Source: JAPPKS01 sp963667895 (GTDB lineage: Bacteria; Poribacteria; WGA-4E; PCPOR2b). From it: a stretch of 64,000 nt of DNA. Shown piece after piece: positions 9,916-18,217 of the stretch; position 1 is the stretch's first letter, and every line of letters starts with the position of its first letter. The notes beneath the pieces were generated by a model. That model made no database searches, was not told the DNA's origin, and worked only from the letters and a program-made list of their open reading frames with translations. The position numbers were made by a program, and so were the translations under genes. The stretch lies in NCBI GenBank assembly GCA_965223985.1, contig OZ245030.1:310001-374000 (forward strand), given 5' to 3'.

Positions 9916-10065
9916 ATGAAAACGAAGCGGGTTCCTAAGACTTTCGCGGAGGACATCGGTCAGAAACTGAATCGCAATAATCAGCTCAAGGCGATGAAGA
10001 AACAGCTCTTGCGAAAAGCACGTGAGCGCCAGAAAGAAGCTGAAAAATCCGGCGCGAATCAATAA
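9916..10065 (+). CDS. Possible 49-residue basic small protein
   Basis: A short open frame encodes a very basic, probably helical peptide. It starts MKTKRVPKTFAEDIGQ and ends QKEAEKSGANQ, with many Lys/Arg/Gln and no hydrophobic segment. A weak purine-rich AAGGGTGA lies about 11 nt upstream. The composition looks like a real small charged protein rather than chance, but I recognise no family. It stands alone between divergent cstA and the antiporter gene. Confidence 0.4.
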   Translation: MKTKRVPKTFAEDIGQKLNRNNQLKAMKKQLLRKARERQKEAEKSGANQ

Positions 10066-10430
10066 CTTCTGTGCGGCAATTCACATCGCTAAAATCGCGC
10101 GTAAGCAAGTGAACATTGCGGCAGGATATCGTCAGACTCAAAATCAGTAACGCTTTAAGTGAGACTTCGACTATCAGCGTTCCCTGCGAAAAAAAACTTG
10201 ACACGATACTAGAAATATGAGACAATAACCAAGAATGCGCCCAATTCTTTTTTTTGGCTTGAGTTTGTGAAAAAATTCACAAGCCCGAGTTTGTGACGTC
10301 GTTTTTTTTTGGGAAGTGAGCTTGTCAACCTCTCTACTGATTCATAACTAGCCCATCTTCCCTTCCATGCGAATCCGCCGCAGAATGTTGAATAGGCTTT
10401 CACAAGTGGCATTGAGGCGACCAAGTAAAG
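10066..10430. other. Intergenic region with inverted repeat and T tract
   Basis: No gene is seen here. A weak promoter-like TTGACA (10198-10203) with GACAAT 17 bp downstream points to the antiporter gene. An inverted repeat at 10256-10285 can pair GGCTT with AAGCC and GTGAA with TTCAC around AAAA. A run of ten or so T residues follows near 10301. Together these could be a terminator for the small ORF or a leader structure of the antiporter gene. Confidence 0.35.
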
Positions 10431-11951
10431 GTGAAGATTAACCACGGTATTCTTTTTTGGATTGCTCTAAGCACTTTATTGCTTCTGTTCGCTCCGTTGG
10501 GTTTTTCTGCGGAAGGAAAACACCATAAGACGCACGGCGTCGCATCCCACGACGCAGGCGAAGCACACCATACGGAGCACCACGGTGTTGACGGAGCAGT
10601 CTTGCCGGTTTGGAGCATAATCCCGTTTGTCGGTATTCTGCTTTCGATCGCGTTTTGGCAGCTCGCGGCACCGCATTTCTGGCATCACCATTATGGAAAA
10701 ATCTCGTTAGCGTGGGCATTGAGTTTCGCCTTGCCGTACCTCGCAATATTTCACGGGCGTGCGTTCTACGACATTCTACATATCTATCTGGTCGACTATA
10801 TCCCATTCATTATTCTGCTCTGGGGATTGTTCACTGTTGCGGGCGGAATTGTCGTGCGCGGCACGCTCCGCGGCACTCCGGTTGGCAACCTCGTTTTGCT
10901 TCTGATTGGGACTTCAATTGCTTCGTGGATCGGAACGACGGGGGCGTCCATGCTGTTGATTCGTCCACTGATTCGCGCGAACGCCTCTCGCAAAAACAAG
11001 ACGCACCTGATTATCTTTTTCATCTTTTTGGTTAGCAACATCGGAGGCTCGTTGACACCGTTGGGCGACCCACCTCTGTTTTTGGGTTTTCTGCACGGTG
11101 TCCCATTTTTTTGGACGACAACGGCGCTTTTTCCGCAAATGTTGTTCATCAGCGTCCTACTACTCGGTCTGTTCTTCATTTTGGACACGGTACTATTCAA
11201 ACGCGAGGGCGGGCAGGTTCCGGATGACGGGGAGAAAGCGCCGATTCGCGTTGGCGGACTGTTTAACCTGATTTTCCTTGCCGGAATTGTCGGCGCAGTC
11301 TTGATGAGCGGCACCCTTGAGTTGGGTGAAATAAACGTAATGGGTGTGCATGTGACGTGGCAGAATGTGCTGCGTGATCTGCTTATCGTCGCGATGGGGT
11401 TGTTGTCATTGAAGTTCGCGCCCTTTAACGGCACGCTCCGGCGTGAGAATCAGTTTGCATGGGAGCCAATCGCCGAAGTCGCCAAGTTATTCGCCGGGAT
11501 TTTCATGACAATTGTCCCTGCGTTGGCAATTCTCAAATCGGGCGAACACGGCGCATTAAGCGGTTTGATTCGGGCAGTTAAAGAACCGGTGCACTATTTT
11601 TGGGTGACTGGTGTACTCTCTAGTTTTTTGGACAACGCACCGACCTATTTGACGTTCTTCAATACAGCGCTTGGAAAACTTCAATTGACTGAAGCTGTCG
11701 TTCCGAAAATCCTTGAAGGATCGCTCGCGGGGGCGCACCATCTTGAGTTCGTCAGGATTCTGACGGCGATTTCCATTGGCGCTGTTTTTATGGGAGCGAA
11801 TACATACATTGGTAATGCGCCGAATTTTATGGTGAAGTCGATTGCAGAAGGCAGTGGCATTAAGATGCCGAGTTTTTTCGGATACATGCTCTGGTCGCTG
11901 ATTATTTTGTTTCCACTCTTTGTGGTAGTGACTTTTGTTTTTTTTCGTTAA
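10431..11951 (+). CDS. Na+/H+ antiporter, NhaD/ion-transporter superfamily
   Basis: Inner-membrane secondary transporter exchanging sodium for protons. The 506-residue protein opens with a hydrophobic signal-like helix and a His-rich stretch (about residues 30-52, with HHKTHGVASHDAGEAHHTEHH). About 12 further helices follow. The family motif SNIGGSLTPLGDPPLFLGFL lies near residue 200 and a matching second half contains SSFLDNAPTYLTFFN and GANTYIGNAPNFMVKS. These paired motifs are typical of NhaD-like antiporters. The start is GTG at 10431 with only a weak ribosome site. It lies about 200 bp upstream of the ATP synthase operon on the same strand, which fits a role in the sodium/proton economy. 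Confidence 0.85.
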   Translation: MKINHGILFWIALSTLLLLFAPLGFSAEGKHHKTHGVASHDAGEAHHTEHHGVDGAVLPVWSIIPFVGILLSIAFWQLAAPHFWHHHYGKISLAWALSFALPYLAIFHGRAFYDILHIYLVDYIPFIILLWGLFTVAGGIVVRGTLRGTPVGNLVLLLIGTSIASWIGTTGASMLLIRPLIRANASRKNKTHLIIFFIFLVSNIGGSLTPLGDPPLFLGFLHGVPFFWTTTALFPQMLFISVLLLGLFFILDTVLFKREGGQVPDDGEKAPIRVGGLFNLIFLAGIVGAVLMSGTLELGEINVMGVHVTWQNVLRDLLIVAMGLLSLKFAPFNGTLRRENQFAWEPIAEVAKLFAGIFMTIVPALAILKSGEHGALSGLIRAVKEPVHYFWVTGVLSSFLDNAPTYLTFFNTALGKLQLTEAVVPKILEGSLAGAHHLEFVRILTAISIGAVFMGANTYIGNAPNFMVKSIAEGSGIKMPSFFGYMLWSLIILFPLFVVVTFVFFR

Positions 11952-12158
11952 TGGTAACGCCAAGAAAATTTCGGATTTGCCCGACTTGAACATTATTGTA
12001 ACGCACGACATAATTCGCGATTTTAGATTAAGGTTTCCGCGACACGTTTGAGCCACTTGAGAAGACACCGTAAAGTACGAGAAACTCGCGGCATAAAGGC
12101 TTGAAGACATCCATTACTAATTCCTTAATACTGAATCTAGGGGACAGGCGAGTTCAAG

Positions 12159-12431
12159 ATGTTTTGGTCCAAGAAGAGAGACGGCGATTGGATCGGTATT
12201 GGCGATCTCAGCACAATCGGGCTAACCCTTGCATTCGCCATTGTCATTGGATTCTTCGCCGGCAGATGGATTGGCGGGAAGCTCGGCAATCAGACCGTCG
12301 GATCGATAGTCGGCTTCCTGTTCGGAACAGCCGCGGGTTTCATAGAGATGTTCCGGGCGGTTTCTCGGTGGAATAAACGGATGGAGAGCCAAGAGCGCAG
12401 AGATGTAAAAGATTCGGAGGAGAGTTCGTAA
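12159..12431 (+). CDS. atpZ: AtpZ/AtpI-family F1Fo ATPase accessory subunit
   Basis: Small membrane protein (90 residues) with two helices (LSTIGLTLAFAIVIGFFAG and VGSIVGFLFGTAAGFIEMF) and the RWIGGKLGN loop between them. This matches the AtpZ/AtpI-like family encoded at the front of many bacterial ATP synthase operons, where it helps c-ring assembly or Mg2+ supply. The tail is charged. It ends one base before the GTG of the next gene, showing tight coupling. Confidence 0.85.
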   Translation: MFWSKKRDGDWIGIGDLSTIGLTLAFAIVIGFFAGRWIGGKLGNQTVGSIVGFLFGTAAGFIEMFRAVSRWNKRMESQERRDVKDSEESS

Positions 12432-12432
12432 A

Positions 12433-12849
12433 GTGATTGCGGGTGCACCATCTGAAATGGACGATCGATTCCTGCACCGGGTCTATCGTTTATCGACCAT
12501 TCTTGCGCTGCTTGTCACGGCGATACTTTGGGCGGAGTATGGGTTTCCTAGCGGTTTAAGTTTTGCGATTGGGAGCCTTTTTAGCTTGGGCGCAATCTTG
12601 TCACTAGACTTTGTCATCCGCAGAATGGTTAAGCCCGGTAGTTCGACCAAGACAAAACGTTGGCTTGGATTCATCGCATTAGGAAAGTTCACAATCATTT
12701 TTGTCGGTTTTGGTCTCTTGACGAAAGCAGATTGGTTAAATGTTTATACCCTTGCAGCGGGAGTTGGATTGGTGCAAGTTGTCATAATTCTTAAAGCGCA
12801 CGGGCTCATGACGGGGATTCTGTTCAAAGGCGACACAACGAAGAGTTAA
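12433..12849 (+). CDS. atpI: ATP synthase subunit I-like protein
   Basis: A 138-residue protein with four hydrophobic segments and a short charged start, in the usual position and topology of ATP synthase I chain, which assists c-ring assembly. Recognisable features are an acidic N-terminus (MDDRFLHRVYRL), paired helices, and a basic loop (RRMVKPGSSTKTKRWLG) after the second helix. The start is GTG directly after atpZ. Sequence conservation in this family is low, so the call leans on position. Confidence 0.75.
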   Translation: MIAGAPSEMDDRFLHRVYRLSTILALLVTAILWAEYGFPSGLSFAIGSLFSLGAILSLDFVIRRMVKPGSSTKTKRWLGFIALGKFTIIFVGFGLLTKADWLNVYTLAAGVGLVQVVIILKAHGLMTGILFKGDTTKS

Positions 12850-12861
12850 CGAATCATAATA

Positions 12862-13707
12862 ATGGGAAAATCGGTTTTCACTCTGTTTCTTTTTATATTT
12901 TTTTCCGCCACGATTGCGGTTCCTGTCGGTTTTGCGGCTGAAGAAGCGCATCGCTCTTGGTTAAGCCCAATCTCAAAAATTCTCCCCAATGATTTAGTTC
13001 CAGAACCCGAACGATGGCATCAGCCGGATCTCGTCCCCAACGCCTACTTCGTGGTGTTGATTATTGCACTCCTTTTCATTGTTGCGACACGAAAGATTAA
13101 GCGGCTCCCGCAAAGTAAAGGACAGGCATTTCTGGAGTTGTTCGTCGGCGGATTAATCAATTTCTTTGGCGGTATCTTGGGGGAACACGGGAAAAAATAT
13201 GTTCCGTTCGTCGGATCTTTTTTCATCTTTATCCTGTTTTTGAACTATCTTGGCCTCATACCCGGATTTCAATCTCCGACTGCAGATTTGAACACCACGC
13301 TCGCGCTCGGAATTAGCGCGTTGATTGGCGTTCATATCATTGCGATTAAGGAGAATGGGCTGGTTGGCTATCTGCGGCACTTTATCGGAGATCCGTGGTG
13401 GTTGGGACCTTTGATGTTGCCGCTGCACATTATTGGCGAAGTCGCTCGTGCGGGCTCTCTAGCGATTCGACTATTCGGAAATATCTTCGGCGAGGAATCC
13501 GTCATTATTAACCTAACCTTGTTGGGTCTTGCAATTCCGGCAATCGCTGGAGTCATCCCATGGGTTCCGATTCAGGTGCCGATGCTGTTTTTTGGGTTAT
13601 TTGGCGGCTTTCTGCAAGCACTTGTCTTCTCAATGTTGACCTCGATTTACATCGTGACGTTTCTTGAACATCATGATGAAGGGCATGGCGCGGAGGCACG
13701 TCATTGA
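12862..13707 (+). CDS. atpB: ATP synthase Fo subunit a
   Basis: Membrane stator that forms the two ion half-channels against the c-ring. The 281-residue protein has a signal-like first helix, then five or six membrane helices. The essential arginine lies in RAGSLAIRLFGNIFGEE (residues ~195-211), and the last-helix pattern GLFGGFLQALVFSMLTSIY is intact. A charged His-rich tail (EHHDEGHGAEARH) closes the protein. The ATG at 12862 is 12 nt after atpI. Confidence 0.95.
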   Translation: MGKSVFTLFLFIFFSATIAVPVGFAAEEAHRSWLSPISKILPNDLVPEPERWHQPDLVPNAYFVVLIIALLFIVATRKIKRLPQSKGQAFLELFVGGLINFFGGILGEHGKKYVPFVGSFFIFILFLNYLGLIPGFQSPTADLNTTLALGISALIGVHIIAIKENGLVGYLRHFIGDPWWLGPLMLPLHIIGEVARAGSLAIRLFGNIFGEESVIINLTLLGLAIPAIAGVIPWVPIQVPMLFFGLFGGFLQALVFSMLTSIYIVTFLEHHDEGHGAEARH

Positions 13708-13792
13708 ACGATGAGCGACTACGGTCGCTCGCATCTTGTCGTTTTCGGTTTTAAAATTTCTGTTTCGGCATAAAATTAAAGGAGGAACTTTC

Positions 13793-14122
13793 ATGATTTA
13801 TCTCGCGGTTTTAGCTTTTGGGGTGGCACTTGGTCTACCCATTGCCGTGATTGCTGCGTCAACTGCACAAGGTAAGGCGACGAGCACCGCACTCGAAGGT
13901 ATCGCGCGTCAACCTGAAGCGGCACCTCGAATTCAGACAGCGATGATTATCGGTCTGGCGCTCATCGAATCACTCGTGATCTACTCGCTACTTATCTTTT
14001 TCCTGCTGATGGAAAAACTGCCGGACGTAACGCCAGCTGAGGGCGAAAAGGTCAGCGCGCTTGAAAAGATTATGCAGGTTGGGACGTCTGAAAAGCATGA
14101 TAGCCAAGATCACAGCCACTAG
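13793..14122 (+). CDS. atpE: ATP synthase Fo subunit c with C-terminal extension
   Basis: Rotor ring subunit, two helices joined by the RQPEA loop. The start is ATG 13793 with GGAGG upstream; the longer reading from 13736 is not needed. The ion-binding carboxylate is Glu59 in ALIESLVIY. Gln26, Ser60 and Tyr64 sit at exactly the spacing of the Ilyobacter Na+-binding residues Q32, E65, S66 and Y70. The Thr at position 67 is Leu61 here. This is a partial Na+ signature, so sodium coupling is possible but not proven. At 109 residues it is longer than the usual 70-90 because of a charged tail ending HDSQDHSH. Confidence 0.95.
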   Translation: MIYLAVLAFGVALGLPIAVIAASTAQGKATSTALEGIARQPEAAPRIQTAMIIGLALIESLVIYSLLIFFLLMEKLPDVTPAEGEKVSALEKIMQVGTSEKHDSQDHSH

Positions 14123-14140
14123 AAGCACCAATACAGAGCA

Positions 14141-14183
14141 TGAAACGTACTGCGCGATCATAGTGGTCGCGCGCTATGTTTCA
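14141..14183 (+). promoter_or_regulatory. Intercistronic hairpin between atpE and atpF
   Basis: TGAAAC pairs with GTTTCA and GCGCGATCA pairs with TGGTCGCGC (one G-U) around a TAG loop, with a 5-nt internal loop on each side. No T run follows, so it is not an obvious terminator. In other operons such hairpins after atpE stabilise the upstream mRNA and help make the extra c subunits needed. Confidence 0.5.
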
Positions 14184-14207
14184 GCCTAATCGAGACGACG
14201 AATCATA

Positions 14208-14804
14208 ATGAATAAATATTCGAATTTAATCTTAGCAATCTGTATATTTAGTTTGATATTTTTGCCTTTCGCATCTGCCGCCGAAGGCGGCGGTGGTGGC
14301 GGATTATTGGGCGCGATTGGAATCGATCCCCAGACAATTATCCTCCAAGTCATTGGCTTTCTCGTTGTCCTGCTTGTGCTTTGGAAATTTGTCTTCGGTC
14401 GTGTTGGAGGACTTTTAGAGGAACGACAGCAGGAAATCATTTCGCGAATGGAGAAGCTAGCGGCGGATCAACTTGAGGTGGACCGGTTAAATTCAGAAAC
14501 TCGTCAGCGGCTCAGCGACATTGAAGCGGAGGGGCAGGCGAAAATCCAAGCCGCAATTGATGAAGGGAATGCCGAGAGGCAGCGCATTCAAGATCAGGCG
14601 CGTCAGGAAGCAGGCTTGGAACTTGAAAAGGCACGTGCGGCGATTCAGCGCGAAAAAGAGGAAGCCATTCTCGAACTACGAAGCACGGTCGCAGAAATTG
14701 CTATAGACGCCGCGGGCAAAATCATCGATCGGACGCTCGACGCAGAGAAACATCAGCACATTATTGACGAGTCGATCCGCTGTCTTTCCACGCAGAACGC
14801 CTAA
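14208..14804 (+). CDS. atpF: ATP synthase Fo subunit b
   Basis: Peripheral stalk subunit linking Fo to F1. A signal-like hydrophobic start ending ASAAEGGGGGG comes first, which is unusual but seen in some phyla. The real membrane anchor follows at ~43-63 (TIILQVIGFLVVLLVLWKF). Then comes a long charged coiled coil (residues ~65-165) rich in E, R, Q and A. Length is 198 residues. It lies between atpE and atpH in the standard order. Confidence 0.94.
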   Translation: MNKYSNLILAICIFSLIFLPFASAAEGGGGGGLLGAIGIDPQTIILQVIGFLVVLLVLWKFVFGRVGGLLEERQQEIISRMEKLAADQLEVDRLNSETRQRLSDIEAEGQAKIQAAIDEGNAERQRIQDQARQEAGLELEKARAAIQREKEEAILELRSTVAEIAIDAAGKIIDRTLDAEKHQHIIDESIRCLSTQNA

Positions 14805-14838
14805 TATTTTCAAGTATTCCATCTGAAGAAACTACCCA

Positions 14839-15381
14839 ATGAGAGAGATTCGCATTGCCAAACCGTATGCACAAGCATTGTATGATGCTGCGATAGAGCA
14901 GGATTCTTTGGATCGCATCGTTGGAGATGCCGATCGACTAATTGAGCTAACACAAGAATCGGAAGATTTCGAAAAGTTCTTGGCAAACCCGATTCTGTCA
15001 CCGCGGTTTAAGGGTGAGATGTTCCAGCAACTCTTATCCGAAGCTGTAGAACCTCTTACGCTCAATTTCCTGCTATTGCTAGCGTCGAAACAACGAGAGC
15101 GGTTCTTGGTCGCAATTTTGAAGGTGTTTTTGGAGATTGTTGATCGGAAAGCGGGGCGCGTGATTGCCCAGGTCACGTCAGCGGTTCCACTAAACGATGC
15201 GCAACAGTCGGACCTCACCCAGCGATTGCTCGATTATTCGGGGGCGGCGGAGGTGCGGCTTGAGTTGGGCGTAGATGCCGCTATCAAGGGGGGAACCATT
15301 ATTCGATTAGGAGACACTGTTCTTGATGGCAGTGTTGTAACACAGCTTCAGCGAATGAGAACGTTACTTGCGAGGGGATAA
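14839..15381 (+). CDS. atpH: ATP synthase F1 subunit delta
   Basis: Caps the F1 hexamer and joins it to the b stalk. The 180-residue length and opening IAKPYAQALYDAA are typical of OSCP/delta. The C-terminal signature appears as LGVDAAIKGGTIIRLGDTVLDGSV. It follows atpF by 34 nt and precedes atpA by 15 nt. Confidence 0.95.
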   Translation: MREIRIAKPYAQALYDAAIEQDSLDRIVGDADRLIELTQESEDFEKFLANPILSPRFKGEMFQQLLSEAVEPLTLNFLLLLASKQRERFLVAILKVFLEIVDRKAGRVIAQVTSAVPLNDAQQSDLTQRLLDYSGAAEVRLELGVDAAIKGGTIIRLGDTVLDGSVVTQLQRMRTLLARG

Positions 15382-15396
15382 GGGAGAAAATAGTTC

Positions 15397-16923
15397 ATGG
15401 CAAGAGAAGTTAGACCCGATGAGGTTTCAAACATTTTAAAACAACAGCTACTACAATATAGCCAGCAGATTGACGTGTACGAATCTGGGACGGTATTGGA
15501 CGTTGGCGACGGGATAGCGCGCGTGCATGGACTTGCCAATGTTATGGCGAGCGAAATGGTTGAATTCCCAAATGACGTATTCGGCATGGCGTTCAACCTC
15601 GAAGAGGATAACGTGGGCTGCGTCCTCCTCGGAGAAGATAAGTTAATCCATGAGGGAGATCTAGTCAAGCGTACTAACAGATTGCTTGACGTTCCCGTCG
15701 GCGAGGAGCTGCTTGGGCGCGTTGTAAACGCTCTTGGACAACCTATTGACGGAAAAGGCGAGATCGCGACCGAACAGACCCTGCCCGTCGAACGGAAGGG
15801 GCTGGGTATTGTGCAACGCCAGCCTGTGAACGAACCGTTATATACCGGCCTCAAGGCGATTGACAGCATGACGCCGATCGGACGAGGACAGCGTGAGCTA
15901 ATTATCGGCGACCGTCAAACGGGCAAAACGGCTATCCCAATTGATACTATCATTAACCAGAAAAATACCGATGTGTTTTGCATCTATGTGGCGGTTGGGC
16001 AGAAGGGTTCGACGGTTGCCCAGGTCGTAAATACCCTAGAGCAGCACGGCGCGATGGATTACACAGTCGTGGTTTCTGCACCGGCAAGTGAACCATCCCC
16101 GCTCCAATACCTTGCACCCTACACGGGGACTTCAATGGGAGAATACTTTCGCGACAGGGGGCAACACGCACTAGTCATTTACGATGATCTTACAAAACAT
16201 GCGTGGGCTTACCGTCAGATGTCGTTGCTTTCACGCCGGCCGCCGGGGCGTGAAGCGTATCCAGGGGACGTTTTTTACCTTCACTCCCGCTTGTTGGAAC
16301 GCGCCGCAAAACTCAGCGATAATTTAGGCGCTGGTTCGTTGACCTCATTGCCAATTATCGAAATTTTTGAAGGCGACCTCACGACCTATATCCCAACCAA
16401 TGTGATTTCGATTACCGATGGGCAAATCTACCTGACATCGGAGCTCTTCAACCAAGGTGTGCGCCCAGCGATTGATGTAGGAACCTCGGTGTCTCGCGTT
16501 GGCGGCGATGCACAAACTAAAGCCATGAAATCCGACCAAATTGCCGGTACATTGAAACTGGACTTAGCAAGTTTTCGCGAGGTTGCTGCCTTCGCGCAGT
16601 TCGGATCTGACCTGGATGCTTCCACGCAAGCTCAACTTCGGCGCGGAGAGCGGCTGGTTGAATTGCTGAAACAACCTCAATACGAACCAATGCCCGTTGA
16701 AAAGCAGATTGCATCAATTTTCTGCGGATCGAACGGGTATCTGGATGACATTGAAACAGGTCAGGTGGCGCGGTTCGAATCTGAATTTTTAACCTATATG
16801 GAAAAACATCACGCGGATGTGCTCAAGGAGATTGTAGATACCGGGAGTCTCAGTGATGAACTTATTGAGCGTTTACACGCGGCCGCAAGAAGTTTCAAGG
16901 ATAGCTTCCAACAAGATGCCTAA
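15397..16923 (+). CDS. atpA: ATP synthase F1 subunit alpha
   Basis: Non-catalytic nucleotide-binding subunit of F1 (508 residues, full length). The P-loop is GDRQTGKTAI and the conserved ALVIYDDLTKHAWAYRQ follows. The segment LPIIEIFEGDLTTYIPTNV and the signature PAIDVGTSVSRVGG are intact. No disruption is seen. It is flanked by atpH and atpG in the usual order. Confidence 0.97.
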   Translation: MAREVRPDEVSNILKQQLLQYSQQIDVYESGTVLDVGDGIARVHGLANVMASEMVEFPNDVFGMAFNLEEDNVGCVLLGEDKLIHEGDLVKRTNRLLDVPVGEELLGRVVNALGQPIDGKGEIATEQTLPVERKGLGIVQRQPVNEPLYTGLKAIDSMTPIGRGQRELIIGDRQTGKTAIPIDTIINQKNTDVFCIYVAVGQKGSTVAQVVNTLEQHGAMDYTVVVSAPASEPSPLQYLAPYTGTSMGEYFRDRGQHALVIYDDLTKHAWAYRQMSLLSRRPPGREAYPGDVFYLHSRLLERAAKLSDNLGAGSLTSLPIIEIFEGDLTTYIPTNVISITDGQIYLTSELFNQGVRPAIDVGTSVSRVGGDAQTKAMKSDQIAGTLKLDLASFREVAAFAQFGSDLDASTQAQLRRGERLVELLKQPQYEPMPVEKQIASIFCGSNGYLDDIETGQVARFESEFLTYMEKHHADVLKEIVDTGSLSDELIERLHAAARSFKDSFQQDA

Positions 16924-16940
16924 TACAAAGGGAACAGACC

Positions 16941-17807
16941 ATGGCAACATTACGTGAAATCAGACGACGTATCGCAAGTATTAAGAATATCGCGCAGGTG
17001 ACAAATGCGATGCGAGTGGTTGCCGCGGCAAGGCTACGCCGGGCGCAAGAAAATATCCAAGCTACCCGCCCGTTCGCCGAAAAATTCAATACAATCCTTG
17101 GGCATCTTATCTCCCAAATCGAAAATCCCGTCCATCCGCTGCTGGAATCGCGTGAAGTTAAGCGGGTGTGCCTCATCTCCGTCTCAGCAGACCGTGGGCT
17201 ATGCGGCAGCTTTAACAGCAACGTGATGAGAACAACAACACAGCGAGCGCAAAACTATAATTCAGAGGGGGCGGAGGTGACGGTCATCTGCGTTGGCAGG
17301 CGCACTCGAGACCATTTCGCACGACGCGGTTATAACATTATCGGGGAGTATGTCAATATTTTTCGGCAACTGGCGTTTGAGACCGCTGTCGAAATCGTGG
17401 CTGAGTTTGAGCATCTGTACACGGACAAACAGATTGACAAGGTGGAAGTGATCTACAACAATTTTAAATCTGCGATTCTGCAAACGGTCTTGGTCGAACA
17501 ATTGCTACCGCTTACCCCTGAAGTGCCAACCGGCGATGAACTTTTCCTTGATTATCTATATGAGCCAGGACAAGAGGCGATTTTTCAGTCAGTATTGGCA
17601 AAACACCTGAACATGCAGATGTGGAAGGTATTGTTGGATTCCAACGCCGCGGAGCAAGCGGCGCGAATGGCGGCGATGGAAAATGCAACACGGAACGCAA
17701 ACGAGCTCATGGATGATTTAGTTCTTCAGCGGAACCGCGCCCGCCAGACGCAAATTACGACGGAAATTTCTGAGATTGTGAGCGGCGCAGCGGCGCTAGA
17801 GGGTTAA
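16941..17807 (+). CDS. atpG: ATP synthase F1 subunit gamma
   Basis: Central rotor shaft of F1 (288 residues). The N-terminal helix opens MATLREIRRRIASIKNIAQV and contains the conserved KNIAQVTNAMRVVAA. The middle carries SADRGLCGSFNSN, and the C-terminal signature is MENATRNANELMDDLVLQRN. In most bacteria atpD follows directly, but here 2.85 kb of other sequence intervenes. Confidence 0.97.
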   Translation: MATLREIRRRIASIKNIAQVTNAMRVVAAARLRRAQENIQATRPFAEKFNTILGHLISQIENPVHPLLESREVKRVCLISVSADRGLCGSFNSNVMRTTTQRAQNYNSEGAEVTVICVGRRTRDHFARRGYNIIGEYVNIFRQLAFETAVEIVAEFEHLYTDKQIDKVEVIYNNFKSAILQTVLVEQLLPLTPEVPTGDELFLDYLYEPGQEAIFQSVLAKHLNMQMWKVLLDSNAAEQAARMAAMENATRNANELMDDLVLQRNRARQTQITTEISEIVSGAAALEG

Positions 17808-17855
17808 AAACTGCGAAGTGAAAAGTCTGCTCAATGCAGAGAGAGGAAGGAAGTT

Positions 17856-18032
17856 ATGAGCGTGCAAAAACCCATCATTATCGATCAAGCAGATCTCGCA
17901 TGGGAAGGTTGGGACGATCCGGTCAGCTTTGGAATTGGAGCGCACACGAGTATTGGACGCATACACCGTTCGGTTACAACATCTCAATCAGAAACTTCAG
18001 CAATGCAACCTCATGATGCTACTGCGCGATAA
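17856..18032 (+). pseudogene. Possible cupin-protein fragment (58 codons)
   Basis: A short frame with an upstream GGAAGG starts MSVQKPIIIDQADLAWEGWD. The ADLAWEGWDDP segment resembles the N-terminus of cupin-domain proteins. After about 25 residues the similarity fades and the frame ends at a TAA, so this looks like a truncated remnant. It could also be an unrelated small protein. It is the first item in the insertion that splits the atp operon. Confidence 0.35.
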
Positions 18033-18157
18033 ACAATACTCACTGCATAATTTTGATGTGGCAACCGCTTTTTTCCACTAAGAATGTCCCGGTTGTTAAT
18101 TTTGCTATATGAAACTGCTAAGGTCAAAGAAATAGGAAATAGGGTTTCACAAAATTT

Positions 18158-18178
18158 ATGTAAGCCAAAAGCTTACAT
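18158..18178 (+). repeat. Perfect hairpin upstream of the lipoprotein gene
   Basis: ATGTAAGC pairs with GCTTACAT (8 bp) around CAAAA, 39 nt before the GTG start. A T-rich stretch follows loosely (TTGATTTTATTTT), so it could be a weak terminator for the atpZ-atpG transcript or a leader structure. Confidence 0.4.
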
Positions 18179-18217
18179 CCAACCTTTAGTTGATTTTATT
18201 TTAAAGGAGATTACCTA

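Noticed and set aside
10796..11434. 212-codon minus-strand frame in the antiporter gene
   Set aside because: Antisense shadow of a conserved membrane protein; no ribosome site.
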